From Halanaerobiaceae bacterium (GTDB taxonomy: Bacteria > Bacillota > Halanaerobiia > Halanaerobiales > Halarsenatibacteraceae), in assembly GCA_003553485.1 (NCBI GenBank), contig PWEJ01000140.1, positions 1-42,333 of the forward strand: a stretch of DNA of 42,333 nt, read 5' to 3'. Shown here piece after piece: positions 7,848 through 15,627 of the stretch (its first letter is position 1; each line of letters opens with the position of its first letter). Both the position numbers and the translations under genes were made by a program. The notes under the pieces were generated by a model that saw nothing but the letters and a program-made list of their open reading frames with translations, ran no database searches and had not been told where the DNA came from.

Positions 7848-9113
7848 TCACTCTTTATGGCCGCCAATATTGCTGTTGAGCCGGCCTCGGATGCTGCCTT
7901 GAGCCCGACTTAAACCATAATCTAACTTGCCCGCCCCAAACTTATCCCGGATTTTATCCCGGGTTTTGGCCAGCCGAATTAATCTCTCTTTATTGGAGAA
8001 AAGATTAAGCTGGATCTTTTCCTCTAAAACCAGGGAGGTCAAAGAAACACTGATCCGTCGCACAGGAGCACCAGAGTGGTGTTTTTCCTGCAAAAGTTCC
8101 CGGGCTACCTGCAAAATCTCATGCTCCAAATTAGTAGCCACCGGGAGAGTCCTTTGAGCCTGAAAGCCGCTCCTGTTGTAATGGCGGCTGTACTTTAAAG
8201 AAAGACTGATGGTCTTACCTGCCAGCCCCAAACACCGAGCCCGATAACCAATATCCTCACTTAAGTTAAAAATCACAGTCTTAATATCCTTTAAACTAAC
8301 ATAATCACGATAAAGAGTAGCCCCTCTGCCGATGCTTTTCCGCTCGTCATCATAATAACCACGGGGCAGACTTTCATCAACCCCCCAGGCCTGATAGTAG
8401 ATCTCTTCTCCAACCACTCCCAGTCTGCGGCGAAAAAAATCAGCCCCTTTCCGGGCTACATCTTCCATTGTATAAATCTGCCAGCGATTAAATTTTTCCG
8501 CTGTTCGACTGCCAATCCCCCACACTTTTTCCACTGGCAAGGGCCATAACTTCTCCGGAATATCCTCATATCGCCAGCAAGCTATGCCTTTTTCCTTTCC
8601 TTCTATATCCATAGCCACCTTAGAAAGAAACATATTAGGAGCAATACCCGTGCTACAACTCAAGCCATATTTATTATAGATATGGTTGCGCAGCTTGGAA
8701 GTCAACTGCCAGGCGCCAGCAAATTTTTGCTTGCTTCCGTTAAGGTCTAGCCAGCATTCATCCACCGAATAAACAAAGATATCCTTTCGTGGTACATAGC
8801 TGCTGAAAAGTTCAATTATCTCCAGAGACTTTTTTAAGTAGAGCGACATTCTCGGTTCCACCAGAATAATATCATCATTCTTTGGCACCTCAAAGAGACG
8901 ACTCCCGGTCTTGATATCGTACTTTCTTTTCATTAGTGGGGTGGCAGCTAAAATTACTGATCCTGCTTGCTCCTGATTACCCACCACTGCCAGAGAGACT
9001 TTAAAGGGATCTAACCCTCTCTCTACAGCTTCCACGCTGGCATAAAAGGATTTCATATCAACACAGAGCACATCTCCCTGAGGCAGCTCACTATATGGCA
9101 CTGGAGGTTCCAC
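7848..9113 (-). CDS. Y-family translesion DNA polymerase (UmuC/UvrX/YqjW-like)
   Basis: Error-prone lesion-bypass polymerase. The palm carries the catalytic aspartate in CVDMKSFYASVE (Asp19) and the second acidic pair in YSVDECWLDL (Asp118-Glu119). A helix-hairpin-helix region around EKVWGIGSRTAEKFNRW follows, then the little-finger domain. The length of 421 fits the UvrX/YqjW group of Bacillota rather than DinB (about 350). The start is GTG after a GAGGGGGGAT site. A LexA-type box and a good promoter lie immediately upstream, so SOS control is expected. It is the first gene of a probable three-gene operon with the macro-domain and AmiE-like genes. Confidence 0.92.
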   Translation of the reverse strand: MEPPVPYSELPQGDVLCVDMKSFYASVEAVERGLDPFKVSLAVVGNQEQAGSVILAATPLMKRKYDIKTGSRLFEVPKNDDIILVEPRMSLYLKKSLEIIELFSSYVPRKDIFVYSVDECWLDLNGSKQKFAGAWQLTSKLRNHIYNKYGLSCSTGIAPNMFLSKVAMDIEGKEKGIACWRYEDIPEKLWPLPVEKVWGIGSRTAEKFNRWQIYTMEDVARKGADFFRRRLGVVGEEIYYQAWGVDESLPRGYYDDERKSIGRGATLYRDYVSLKDIKTVIFNLSEDIGYRARCLGLAGKTISLSLKYSRHYNRSGFQAQRTLPVATNLEHEILQVARELLQEKHHSGAPVRRISVSLTSLVLEEKIQLNLFSNKERLIRLAKTRDKIRDKFGAGKLDYGLSRAQGSIRGRLNSNIGGHKE

Positions 9114-9144
9114 AGTTATCCCCCCTCAAAAAATAGGTGCCTTT

Positions 9145-9173
9145 ATTTTAACATATGTTCGCTCTTATGGCAA
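9145..9173 (-). promoter_or_regulatory. SOS-type promoter with LexA box for the Y-polymerase operon
   Basis: On the minus strand, TTGCCA (9173-9168), a 17-base spacer and TAAAAT (9150-9145) form a good sigma-A promoter. CGAACATATGTT (9161-9150), inside the spacer and touching the -10, matches the Gram-positive LexA consensus CGAAC-N4-GTTCG except in its last two bases. Binding there would block RNA polymerase. Confidence 0.75.
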
Positions 9174-9207
9174 ACATATATTTTTATTTCTGCTGGGGCC
9201 TCTCTCT

Positions 9208-10077
9208 TCAACAACTGAGATATACCTCAGCTACTTCTGGAGGTGTCAAAAGACTATAGTTAACCTCTTTTGTCTTTTCCTCCTTTTCTAAGGCCGCTTT
9301 AGCACCTACCAGGAGATGAAGAAGGGCAATACCACAATCCAGGTAAGGAGAAACCCCGTGGGTTCTTTCTAGTTTGGCAGAATTTAGTTTGATCTTATTT
9401 ATATTATTATCGTTATTATCCTCCATTAAGAGCTCAAAACGCCAGGGTTGTCTATTTACTGCTGAGGGAGCCTGGCGAGCTGACTTTAAAGCCCAGGAAA
9501 TCCATTCTGGAACTTCATGCAAATCTTCCTCGGTATAATCATTAAGACAGAGCTCTCTCAGAGGCTTGCGATGCTGACTGCCTACAATTTTTTTAGCCAT
9601 CTTCTCAGTAAAGGTCAAATCTTTTTTGGCTTCACCCAGAGGAGTTATAGCAGCTATCTCCTCATCCCCCTGTAATTCATGGCGGGAGAGCACTTTTTCC
9701 TTTTCAAACATCCCTCCCACCCAGCAGGTATCGATATCCTGAGCCGTTGCTTCCAGTATTAAAGTCTCCCCTAACAATCCAGCTTCTACTTCAGCTTGCA
9801 GTTCACCCTTGCTTTTATCTTTAATGATAACAGCATAACTTTCTGCCCCGGTGACCAGACCATAGGAACCCACCACCGTCCAAATTACCTCAGAGAAACC
9901 GGTGGGACTTATGATTAACCGGGCAGATTCAAGTTCCTCCTCTATAGGTCTTATGGTTTCCAAAAGAGAAGCAATCTTTTCTGGACTAAGGGCCCAGGAA
10001 AAATATTTTCGCCGGGAACTTCTCTCTTCAATCGCCTGATACCAGTCAATATAGGGTATTTCTTCAGGCAAATTCAT
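9208..10077 (-). CDS. Putative nitroreductase-family flavoprotein
   Basis: Contains the two nitroreductase signatures: RSSRRKY near the N-terminus (FMN phosphate contact) and ALKSARQAPSAVNRQPWRF in the C-terminal third. They are separated by a long middle region, as in the TM1586-type putative nitroreductases where a second half-domain is inserted. Likely an FMN-dependent oxidoreductase; the substrate cannot be told. The ATG at 10077 is chosen because it is eight bases after AGGAGG; an upstream in-frame GTG overlaps that site. It stands alone between the SOS-type operon and an unknown secreted-protein gene on the same strand, with no terminator visible between them. Confidence 0.78.
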   Translation of the reverse strand: MNLPEEIPYIDWYQAIEERSSRRKYFSWALSPEKIASLLETIRPIEEELESARLIISPTGFSEVIWTVVGSYGLVTGAESYAVIIKDKSKGELQAEVEAGLLGETLILEATAQDIDTCWVGGMFEKEKVLSRHELQGDEEIAAITPLGEAKKDLTFTEKMAKKIVGSQHRKPLRELCLNDYTEEDLHEVPEWISWALKSARQAPSAVNRQPWRFELLMEDNNDNNINKIKLNSAKLERTHGVSPYLDCGIALLHLLVGAKAALEKEEKTKEVNYSLLTPPEVAEVYLSC

Positions 10078-10158
10078 CCCTGCCACCTCCTAATGACCTT
10101 TAACTTCTACTCCTTTTAAAGACAGCCCGGGCTCCAAATAACAGTTCTCACTTTGCTA

Positions 10159-10848
10159 CTATCTAAACTCAAGGCCTTCAATGGAAAATTTAACTTCTAA
10201 ATCTTCCTCAGCGGAAGAATAGTCATAGCTAAAAAGAACCATGAAATCATCAAATTTAGCAATCTCTGTAATTCCTCTTTCCAGTTCAAATTCAGGAATT
10301 TGTTCTACTTCTATTCTAATAATATCTACTTCTTGACCGGCCAAATATTCCTGTCTGATACTGACCTCTCCTATCTCTTCAAATTCTTCTATGGCAAAAT
10401 CAGCAAAATTATAGAAGGGAAACATCACCGACATCAACACTGTATCTTTCATCACCCCAGCCATAAAGGCTGGAATCACTTCACCATCTATTTCCATCTG
10501 CTTAACATCCTCGCCTGCTAGCCAGATTTTAATAGAAGAGAAATGGTCTTCCTCGCCAGAAATTTCAAAGACAATAAGCTCTGTCTCAACTCCCTGCACC
10601 TCTTCCAGGCCGGCAAAGTTATAAGAAATGAAAGTATCCTGCATCTCCTCTCCTTCTGAAGATAAGGTAATTCGATAATCTAACTGGCTAAATTTATTGA
10701 TCAAATCAGCCAATTCTGTCGGAGCACTAAAATCTTCCAGCGAAAAATCAGCAAAATCATTTTGCCCTTGAACTGCCCTTCCCCCAACCAGCAGAAAAAA
10801 CAAAATAATAATTAAGATAAAACTCTTTTTAGAATTAATCTTCTCCAA
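10159..10848 (-). CDS. Secreted protein of unknown function
   Basis: I do not recognise this 229-residue protein. It has a clear signal peptide (hydrophobic core at residues 10-23, SFILIIILFFLLVG) ending near AVQGQ, and no lipobox cysteine. The mature part is strongly acidic and rich in beta-prone stretches; the general pattern (a structural input such as LISL-type strands, KIWLAGEDVKQMEIDG, later FDDFMVLFSYD) resembles LolA-like or DUF4412-like periplasmic proteins, but this is only an impression. The TTG start is uncertain because it nearly touches the GAGGGGAG site. The gene ends 72 bases before the nitroreductase start and may be cotranscribed with it. Confidence 0.6.
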   Translation of the reverse strand: MEKINSKKSFILIIILFFLLVGGRAVQGQNDFADFSLEDFSAPTELADLINKFSQLDYRITLSSEGEEMQDTFISYNFAGLEEVQGVETELIVFEISGEEDHFSSIKIWLAGEDVKQMEIDGEVIPAFMAGVMKDTVLMSVMFPFYNFADFAIEEFEEIGEVSIRQEYLAGQEVDIIRIEVEQIPEFELERGITEIAKFDDFMVLFSYDYSSAEEDLEVKFSIEGLEFR

Positions 10849-11105
10849 CTCCCCTCTTTTTATCCAGTTGGCTTTATATTTTGCTGTGATTTTAGATATA
10901 TATAAATATGTATTCTTATAATTCTCCCTAAACTGAAAAATACCTTCATCAAAAAAGTTTTTTTGTAATAATAAAAAGCAACGCCAAAACAGCCCCGCAG
11001 CCTGTTTTACTTTGGCTCATTTTATGGTATTATTACTTTAGCATAATATTACAATATTTATCAATGTTAACTTATGACTAATTATTCTGGAAGGAGTCTT
11101 AACTT
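10849..11105. other. Divergent intergenic region upstream of purA with inverted repeat
   Basis: AT-rich spacer between two divergent genes. GCCAAAACAG (10983-10992) is mirrored by CTGTTTTACTTTGGC (11002-11016) with a two-base bulge. A candidate purA promoter is TTTACT (11006-11011), 16 bases, TATTAT (11028-11033), overlapping the right arm of the repeat, so the repeat could be an operator. No clear PurR box or purine riboswitch is seen. The minus-strand side shows only AT-rich sequence with no convincing promoter. Confidence 0.4.
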
Positions 11106-12374
11106 ATGGGACATAAAGTTTTAACTGGCCTACAATGGGGCGATGAAGGAAAAGGAAAAATCACCGATCTTTTAGCTGAAAAAGCCGATGTAGTAGTTCG
11201 CTTCGCTGGTGGTAATAACGCTGGACATACTGTTATAGTGGAAGAGGAAAAGTTTGAACTCCATTTAATCCCTGCAGGCATATTATATCCAGAGAAATAC
11301 TGTCTTTTAGGCAATGGAATGGTGATTGATCCCTTTAGCCTAATTGAAGAGATGGAGGGGTTAGAGGAGAGAGGGCTTAAATTGGACCGCCTTTTTATCA
11401 GCTCTCAGGCTCATTTAGTTCTACCCTACCATCAGTTAATTGATAATCTAGAAGAAAATCGCAAGGAAGGCGATAAGATCGGTACTACTGGCCGAGGAAT
11501 CGGCCCCGCCTATGCAGATAAGGCCTCTCGTCGCGGTCTCAGGGTAGGCGATCTCCTAAAACCCCTTGACTTTTCCCGCAAATTAGAAAAAGCCTTAAAT
11601 TATCATAATCAAATCATTGAGAAAATCTACTCTGCTAAACCCCTTGAACATAGTGAAGTTAAAGATAAAGTCTTAGCTCTGGCGGATAAAATCAAACCCC
11701 ATATAACTAATATCCCCTATTTGTTAGCTGACCTAGATCAGCAGGGGAAAGCAATTTTTTTCGAAGGAGCCCAGGGAACTATGTTAGACCTTGATCACGG
11801 TACATATCCCTATGTAACTTCTTCAAATCCCGCTGCCGGAGGGGTGTCCAGCGGTACTGGTATGGGGCCTGCCTCTTTAGAGGATATAATCGGAGTTGCA
11901 AAGGCCTATCTCACCCGGGTCGGCAAGGGGCCTTTCCCCACTGAATTGACAGATGAAGTTGGCCACTGGCTGCAAGAAAGGGGAAATGAGTTTGGCGTAA
12001 CCACAGGTAGACCCCGTCGCTGTGGCTGGCTTGACCTGCCAGCTCTTCGCTATGCCGCTCTGATAAACAGCACCACTGAGATTGCCCTAACCAAACTCGA
12101 TGTATTAAGCGGATTAGAGGAGATTAAGGTCTGCACCGCCTATGATATTGCCGGTGAAAAAACCGCTAAATTTCCTGATAGCTGGCAATTAAAAGAAGCT
12201 CAACCTATCTATAAAACTCTACCTGGCTGGGAAGAAGACATTACAGGGATAACCTCCTTTAAAGAACTCCCTCCAATAGCTCAGGACTATGTAAATTTTA
12301 TTGAAGAGGAGATAGCCCTAGAAATAAGCCTATTGAGCACCGGGCCGGAGCGCAATCAGGTCATTAAAAGGTAG
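11106..12374 (+). CDS. purA: Adenylosuccinate synthase
   Basis: Joins IMP and aspartate with GTP to form adenylosuccinate, the first committed step to AMP. The GDP-binding P-loop variant QWGDEGKGK is at residues 10-18, with the catalytic Asp and His in NNAGHT following. Further motifs include GTTGRGIGPAYADKASRRGLR, the FEGAQGTMLDLDHGTYPYVTSSNPAAGG block and the GRPRRCGWLD aspartate-loop region. The length of 422 is normal. ATG follows AAGGAG by nine bases. It is one of only two genes in this arm that run against the direction of replication, and it ends in its own terminator. Confidence 0.97.
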   Translation: MGHKVLTGLQWGDEGKGKITDLLAEKADVVVRFAGGNNAGHTVIVEEEKFELHLIPAGILYPEKYCLLGNGMVIDPFSLIEEMEGLEERGLKLDRLFISSQAHLVLPYHQLIDNLEENRKEGDKIGTTGRGIGPAYADKASRRGLRVGDLLKPLDFSRKLEKALNYHNQIIEKIYSAKPLEHSEVKDKVLALADKIKPHITNIPYLLADLDQQGKAIFFEGAQGTMLDLDHGTYPYVTSSNPAAGGVSSGTGMGPASLEDIIGVAKAYLTRVGKGPFPTELTDEVGHWLQERGNEFGVTTGRPRRCGWLDLPALRYAALINSTTEIALTKLDVLSGLEEIKVCTAYDIAGEKTAKFPDSWQLKEAQPIYKTLPGWEEDITGITSFKELPPIAQDYVNFIEEEIALEISLLSTGPERNQVIKR

Positions 12375-12402
12375 AGACAGCAAAATAAACCCTTTTGTTT
12401 AA

Positions 12403-12460
12403 TTCCTTGCCTGCCTTTTAGCTTTTTAAAGATCATCCAGAGGCAGGGAAGGAGTTTTTT
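12403..12460 (+). terminator. Intrinsic terminator of purA
   Basis: TTCCTTGCCTGCC (12403-12415) pairs with GGCAGGGAAGGAG (12442-12454) with a mismatch, followed directly by six T (12455-12460). Confidence 0.8.
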
Positions 12461-12508
12461 GGGTATAATATTTAGATTATTTTATATATTTATTCTTTTC
12501 TTTCGCCC

Positions 12509-12537
12509 TTGACTTTCTAATTGATAATTGTTATTAT
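12509..12537 (+). promoter_or_regulatory. Promoter of the peroxiredoxin gene with PerR/Fur-like box
   Basis: TTGACT (12509-12514), a 17-base spacer and TATTAT (12532-12537) form a strong sigma-A promoter. Overlapping the -10 is TGATAATTGTTATTA (12522-12536). It matches 11 of the 14 specified positions of the PerR box (TTATAAT-N-ATTATAA), and matches the closely related Fur box about as well. Peroxide-responsive repression by PerR would suit a peroxiredoxin; this is inference. Confidence 0.6.
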
Positions 12538-12570
12538 TTAAGCAGAAAACATTTAAAGGAGGTCATTAGC

Positions 12571-13179
12571 ATGATCAAAGTTGGAGAAAAAGCCCCAAAT
12601 TTCACTACCAAAGCTTTTCATGAAGGAGATTTTAAAGACATCAGCCTGTCAGATTACGACGATCAATGGAAAATAGTCCTGTTTTATCCAGGAGATTTCA
12701 CCTTCGTCTGACCTACAGAGTTAACGGCAGTTGCCGTTAAATATGATAAGTTACAGGAACTTAATACTGAAATCCTTGCCATTAGCACAGATAGCCATTT
12801 CACTCACAAAGTATGGCAAGAACAGGAGCTTTCCCAGATGGTAGAGGGAGGGGTGCCCTATCCCCTGTTAGCAGATCCTGACGGCTCCATTGGTAAAGCC
12901 TATGCTGTTTATGATGATGATTTGAAAATGAATATTAGAGGCAGATTTTTAATAGATCCTGATGGTGTATTGCAAGCTGTGGAAATATTGAATGAGCCAG
13001 TGGGTAGAAACATGGATGAATTAGTGCGTCAGGTCGAAGCCTTCCAGCATATAAGAGAAAACGAAGAAGAAGCTACTCCTGCTGGTTGGGAACCAGGCCA
13101 AAAAACATTGAAGCCAGGTAAAGATTTAGTTGGTAAGGTATACGAAAACTGGGGAAAAGAAGAGCTGGAAATGAATTAA
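12571..13179 (+). CDS. prxU: Selenocysteine-containing AhpC-type peroxiredoxin
   Basis: Reduces peroxides through a peroxidatic residue. The reading frame starts at ATG 12571 after AAAGGAGG and is interrupted by one TGA (12709-12711) at codon 47. This is exactly where the AhpC family has its peroxidatic cysteine: PGDFTFV-U-PTE. Both flanks are intact family sequence (KAPNFTTKAF before, STDSHFTHKVW and the C-terminal TPAGWEPGQKTL after). The full product is 202 residues, the normal AhpC-type length, and a SECIS-like hairpin follows the TGA. I therefore read TGA as selenocysteine. The resolving cysteine of the family (VCPAxW) is replaced by Thr in EATPAGW, and there is no cysteine anywhere else, so the cycle must use an outside thiol. 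Sec-containing peroxiredoxins are known from anaerobes such as Eubacterium acidaminophilum. A conventional gene finder would call only 12838-13179. Confidence 0.93.
12721..12740 (+). promoter_or_regulatory. Bacterial SECIS element candidate
   Basis: TTAACGGC (12721-12728) and GCCGTTAA (12733-12740) form a perfect 8-bp stem with AGTT as loop. The loop begins 17 bases after the TGA, within the 16-37 base window accepted for bacterial SECIS, and has G in one of its first two loop positions. It lies inside the coding sequence, as bacterial SECIS elements do. Confidence 0.8.
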
Positions 13180-13244
13180 AGCTCTTTATTAAAACTCCTT
13201 TAAAATAAAGCTTTAGAGCCTGACAAAATAATAATATAGTAAAA

Positions 13245-13289
13245 ATAGGCAAAACCAGACTTTAAGCCAGGTTTTGCCTATCATTTTTT
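13245..13289. terminator. Bidirectional terminator between prxU and rplI
   Basis: ATAGGCAAAACC (13245-13256) and GGTTTTGCCTAT (13270-13281) are perfect complements. Six T follow on the plus strand (13284-13289) and five T on the minus strand, so it can end both converging transcripts. Confidence 0.85.
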
Positions 13290-13311
13290 AAATATTTTTC
13301 TAATATTAACT

Positions 13312-13770
13312 TTATTCTTCTTCGCCTTCTTTTGCCACGACTGTCAGCGACAACTGAGCGGTTATATCCTCAAAAAGCTTTAATTCAACTTTATACTCGC
13401 CTAAATCCTTAATGTTATCCTCCAACTGAATCTTTTTCCTATCTATTTCAAAACCTTTTTTCTCAACTTCTTCAGCAATATCCTGGGTTGTTACTGAACC
13501 AAATAAACGGCCTTGCTCACCTGCTTTAACAGCTATCTCAAAGCTTTCAGCTTCTAAAGCCTGGGCCTTCTTCTCAGCCTGCTTTCTGCTTTCAGCAATT
13601 CTTTTCTGTCTTTTCTTTTTCAATTGCTCAACCTGCTGCACTCTACCCTCGGTAGCTTCCACCGCCATTCCCATGGGCAACAGATAATTTCGCGCATAAC
13701 CATCGGCTACATCAACAATATCTCCCATTTCGCCTAATTTTTCAACATCTTCTTTTAAAATAACTTCCAT
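13312..13770 (-). CDS. rplI: 50S ribosomal protein L9
   Basis: Large-subunit protein binding 23S rRNA near the L1 stalk. The N-terminal domain has the L9 signature (GYARNYLLPMGMA, residues 24-36), followed by the long connecting helix rich in Lys/Gln/Arg and the C-terminal domain. 152 residues is normal. Last gene of the rpsF-ssb-rpsR-yybS-rplI cluster; in B. subtilis gdpP lies between yybS and rplI, but here it is missing from that position. Confidence 0.97.
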   Translation of the reverse strand: MEVILKEDVEKLGEMGDIVDVADGYARNYLLPMGMAVEATEGRVQQVEQLKKKRQKRIAESRKQAEKKAQALEAESFEIAVKAGEQGRLFGSVTTQDIAEEVEKKGFEIDRKKIQLEDNIKDLGEYKVELKLFEDITAQLSLTVVAKEGEEE

Positions 13771-13828
13771 TTTGCTGTACCTCCTTCAACTATTTTCCAG
13801 TTAACTCGAAATAAAAGAATGATCTTAC

Positions 13829-14755
13829 TCAGTTAAATTCAATTTTTCTTATATCAAACCACAGGTCTACCAAACCCAATATCAATATTACTGGTGGTAA
13901 TACCGGGATAACTATTAGCAAAAAAACATATATCCATTTCCAAAAATAGGACTGAGTTTTTTTAGCAATATAATATAACCCTACTCCAAAACCCTGAATA
14001 AAAACTAAAAAGAAAGCAACTGCAGCAATATTGAGCATAACTATTTGATCTCTAAATAAGATAGAGATAACAATAGCAATGGAGATTATTTTTGCTGGAA
14101 AGCGCCATTTTTCCACCGAGGGAAATATGGTCACCTGCATTTTTTTAGCCCGTAAGAACCAGTGGACTATATAATAATTTAATATCCCTGTTAAGATACC
14201 TGATATAGCTATCAAACCAGGAAGCATATTAATAATTAGCTCTATCTGCATTTCTACCAGAACAGAGAGCTCACCATTATTGAGTAAAGTTAAAACATTA
14301 TCTATTAAAGCATCTCTTATCCCTGCCGGGAAAGAATAGCCCATCCCCAGCGAGACACCAGCCATCAAAATAAAGTTAGAAGTAATAGCCGCCAGTATAG
14401 TAAATAATAAAACTTTAAAAGCAGAAAAATCCTCCAGCAAAGAGCCTGCCATAACAAAACCTACAAAGCCAAAGCCAGCAACTGTTATCATGGCTAAAGT
14501 AGGCGTAATAAATATTCCATTTATTATCGCTGCAATAACAATCAACAGGGCCGCTCTTCTCATTCCCTGCTTTAACGCTAAATAAACAATGGGTACAGGC
14601 CAGATCAAAGCCGCAGCAAAACTAAGAAAGGGAAATATAATTCCTAGAACAGAAAGCAAGACAATTACTCCTAAAGATAAGGCAAACAATTTATTATCAT
14701 TTTCCTGGTTATTATTGTTATTTTCTCTATTATTTTGCTGCTCTAATGGGAACAC
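13829..14755 (-). CDS. yybS: DUF2232 (YybS-like) multi-pass membrane protein
   Basis: Integral membrane protein of 308 residues with about eight hydrophobic segments, beginning with LFALSLGVIVLLSVLGIIF. An Asn-rich, soluble N-terminus of about 22 residues precedes it. Its place between rpsR and rplI is that of B. subtilis yybS; the biochemical function is unknown. The only NTG start in frame before the first helix is a GTG that overlaps its own GGGAGG site, so the exact start is uncertain. A stem-loop terminator precedes it, suggesting reduced expression relative to the ribosomal genes. Confidence 0.82.
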   Translation of the reverse strand: MFPLEQQNNRENNNNNQENDNKLFALSLGVIVLLSVLGIIFPFLSFAAALIWPVPIVYLALKQGMRRAALLIVIAAIINGIFITPTLAMITVAGFGFVGFVMAGSLLEDFSAFKVLLFTILAAITSNFILMAGVSLGMGYSFPAGIRDALIDNVLTLLNNGELSVLVEMQIELIINMLPGLIAISGILTGILNYYIVHWFLRAKKMQVTIFPSVEKWRFPAKIISIAIVISILFRDQIVMLNIAAVAFFLVFIQGFGVGLYYIAKKTQSYFWKWIYVFLLIVIPVLPPVILILGLVDLWFDIRKIEFN

Positions 14756-14780
14756 CTCCCAAAATCCGCTCTAAAAAGAA

Positions 14781-14809
14781 TAATTCTGGGGCGATAGATG
14801 CCGCCCCAG
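14781..14809 (-). terminator. Stem-loop between rpsR and yybS
   Basis: CTGGGGCG (14786-14793) and CGCCCCAG (14802-14809) form a perfect 8-bp stem; on the minus strand AATTATTCTTTTT follows. Probably a partial terminator ending most ribosomal-protein transcripts before yybS. Confidence 0.65.
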
Positions 14810-14830
14810 CCTTTATTACTGAATTTAGCC

Positions 14831-15043
14831 TTAATCCTTTACAAAAGGTAGCAAGGCCACAAGCCTTGCTCTTTTTATTGCTCTGGTAATGTCTCTTTGA
14901 TGTTTAGCACAGGTCCCAGTGATTCTTCTGGGAATGATCTTTCCTCTATCAGTAATATGTTTCTTTAAAGTCCTGATATCTTTATAGTTAATCTCTTTGT
15001 CATTTCCACAAAAAAAACATGATTTATTTCTACCTCTAGGCAT
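14831..15043 (-). CDS. rpsR: 30S ribosomal protein S18
   Basis: Small-subunit protein forming a heterodimer with S6. 70 residues, with [19 protein letters not shown], the S18 core, and the C-terminal [13 protein letters not shown]. The cysteines CFFC near residues 9-12 and the Cys in TGTCAKH make this the zinc-ribbon form. ATG follows a GGAGGG site. Confidence 0.97.
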   Translation of the reverse strand: MPRGRNKSCFFCGNDKEINYKDIRTLKKHITDRGKIIPRRITGTCAKHQRDITRAIKRARLVALLPFVKD

Positions 15044-15104
15044 TTTCTACCCTCCTAATAAAATTTAGCAGTTAACTTGGTGCAATCTGGTTTAAACAAT
15101 TAAT

Positions 15105-15118
15105 ATTTCCCGGGAAAT
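15105..15118. other. Noc-binding-type site (perfect)
   Basis: ATTTCCCGGGAAAT, identical to the B. subtilis Noc-binding consensus. It abuts the ssb stop codon in the ssb-rpsR spacer. A noc gene is present in the window. Confidence 0.8.
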
Positions 15119-15573
15119 TAAAAGGGCCCTTCAAAATCTTCATCATCGAAGTCCTCTGTATTATCAGTATCCGGAGAATTATTAAATTGATCGGTTGTGG
15201 GTCTGGCGCTTTCCTTTCGGGGCGCATTACCATTAGCTGCCCTTCCCTGACTGCTTTTAGGCCAGTCCAAAAATCTAACCTCTTCGGCAACTACCTCTGG
15301 GTTAATGTAAGTTCTATTTTCCTTTTCACTCTTTCTAATCTGCAATCGACCATCAACAGCAACCATCCTGCCTTTTCCTAAATGTTCTGCACAGGTTTCT
15401 GCCAGCTTGCGCCAGGTTACGATGTTAATGAAATCAACATCTCTTTCTCCATCCCTATTTGTATAATTTCTTTCTACAGCCAGGGTAAAATTGCAGACAG
15501 GTGTCCCACTACCTGTATACCTTAATTCCGGGTCTCTAACTAGCCTGCCGATCAATATAATTTTATTTAACAT
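15118..15573 (-). CDS. ssb: Single-stranded DNA-binding protein
   Basis: OB-fold protein coating single-stranded DNA in replication and repair. MLNKIILIGRLVRDPELRYT is the classical N-terminus; the OB fold ends near VRFLDWPKS (about residue 107). A polar linker and an acidic tail ending DFDDEDFEGPF follow; this tail is the docking peptide for replication partners. 151 residues. It lies between rpsF and rpsR as in most Bacillota. Confidence 0.97.
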   Translation of the reverse strand: MLNKIILIGRLVRDPELRYTGSGTPVCNFTLAVERNYTNRDGERDVDFINIVTWRKLAETCAEHLGKGRMVAVDGRLQIRKSEKENRTYINPEVVAEEVRFLDWPKSSQGRAANGNAPRKESARPTTDQFNNSPDTDNTEDFDDEDFEGPF

Positions 15574-15627
15574 TTTTTCACCATCCTGTTTAATAACTCT
15601 ACAGCAAATTTAAGTTAACAGCTAAAT

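Noticed and set aside
10124-10133. AGCCCGGGCT palindrome as a Noc site
   Set aside because: It shares only the CCCGGG core; the flanking bases do not match ATTTCCCGGGAAAT.
12838-13179. A separate short thioredoxin-fold ORF or peroxiredoxin pseudogene
   Set aside because: The frame is continuous upstream to a good ATG and ribosome site with only one TGA at the catalytic position, plus a SECIS-like hairpin; selenocysteine explains all of it.
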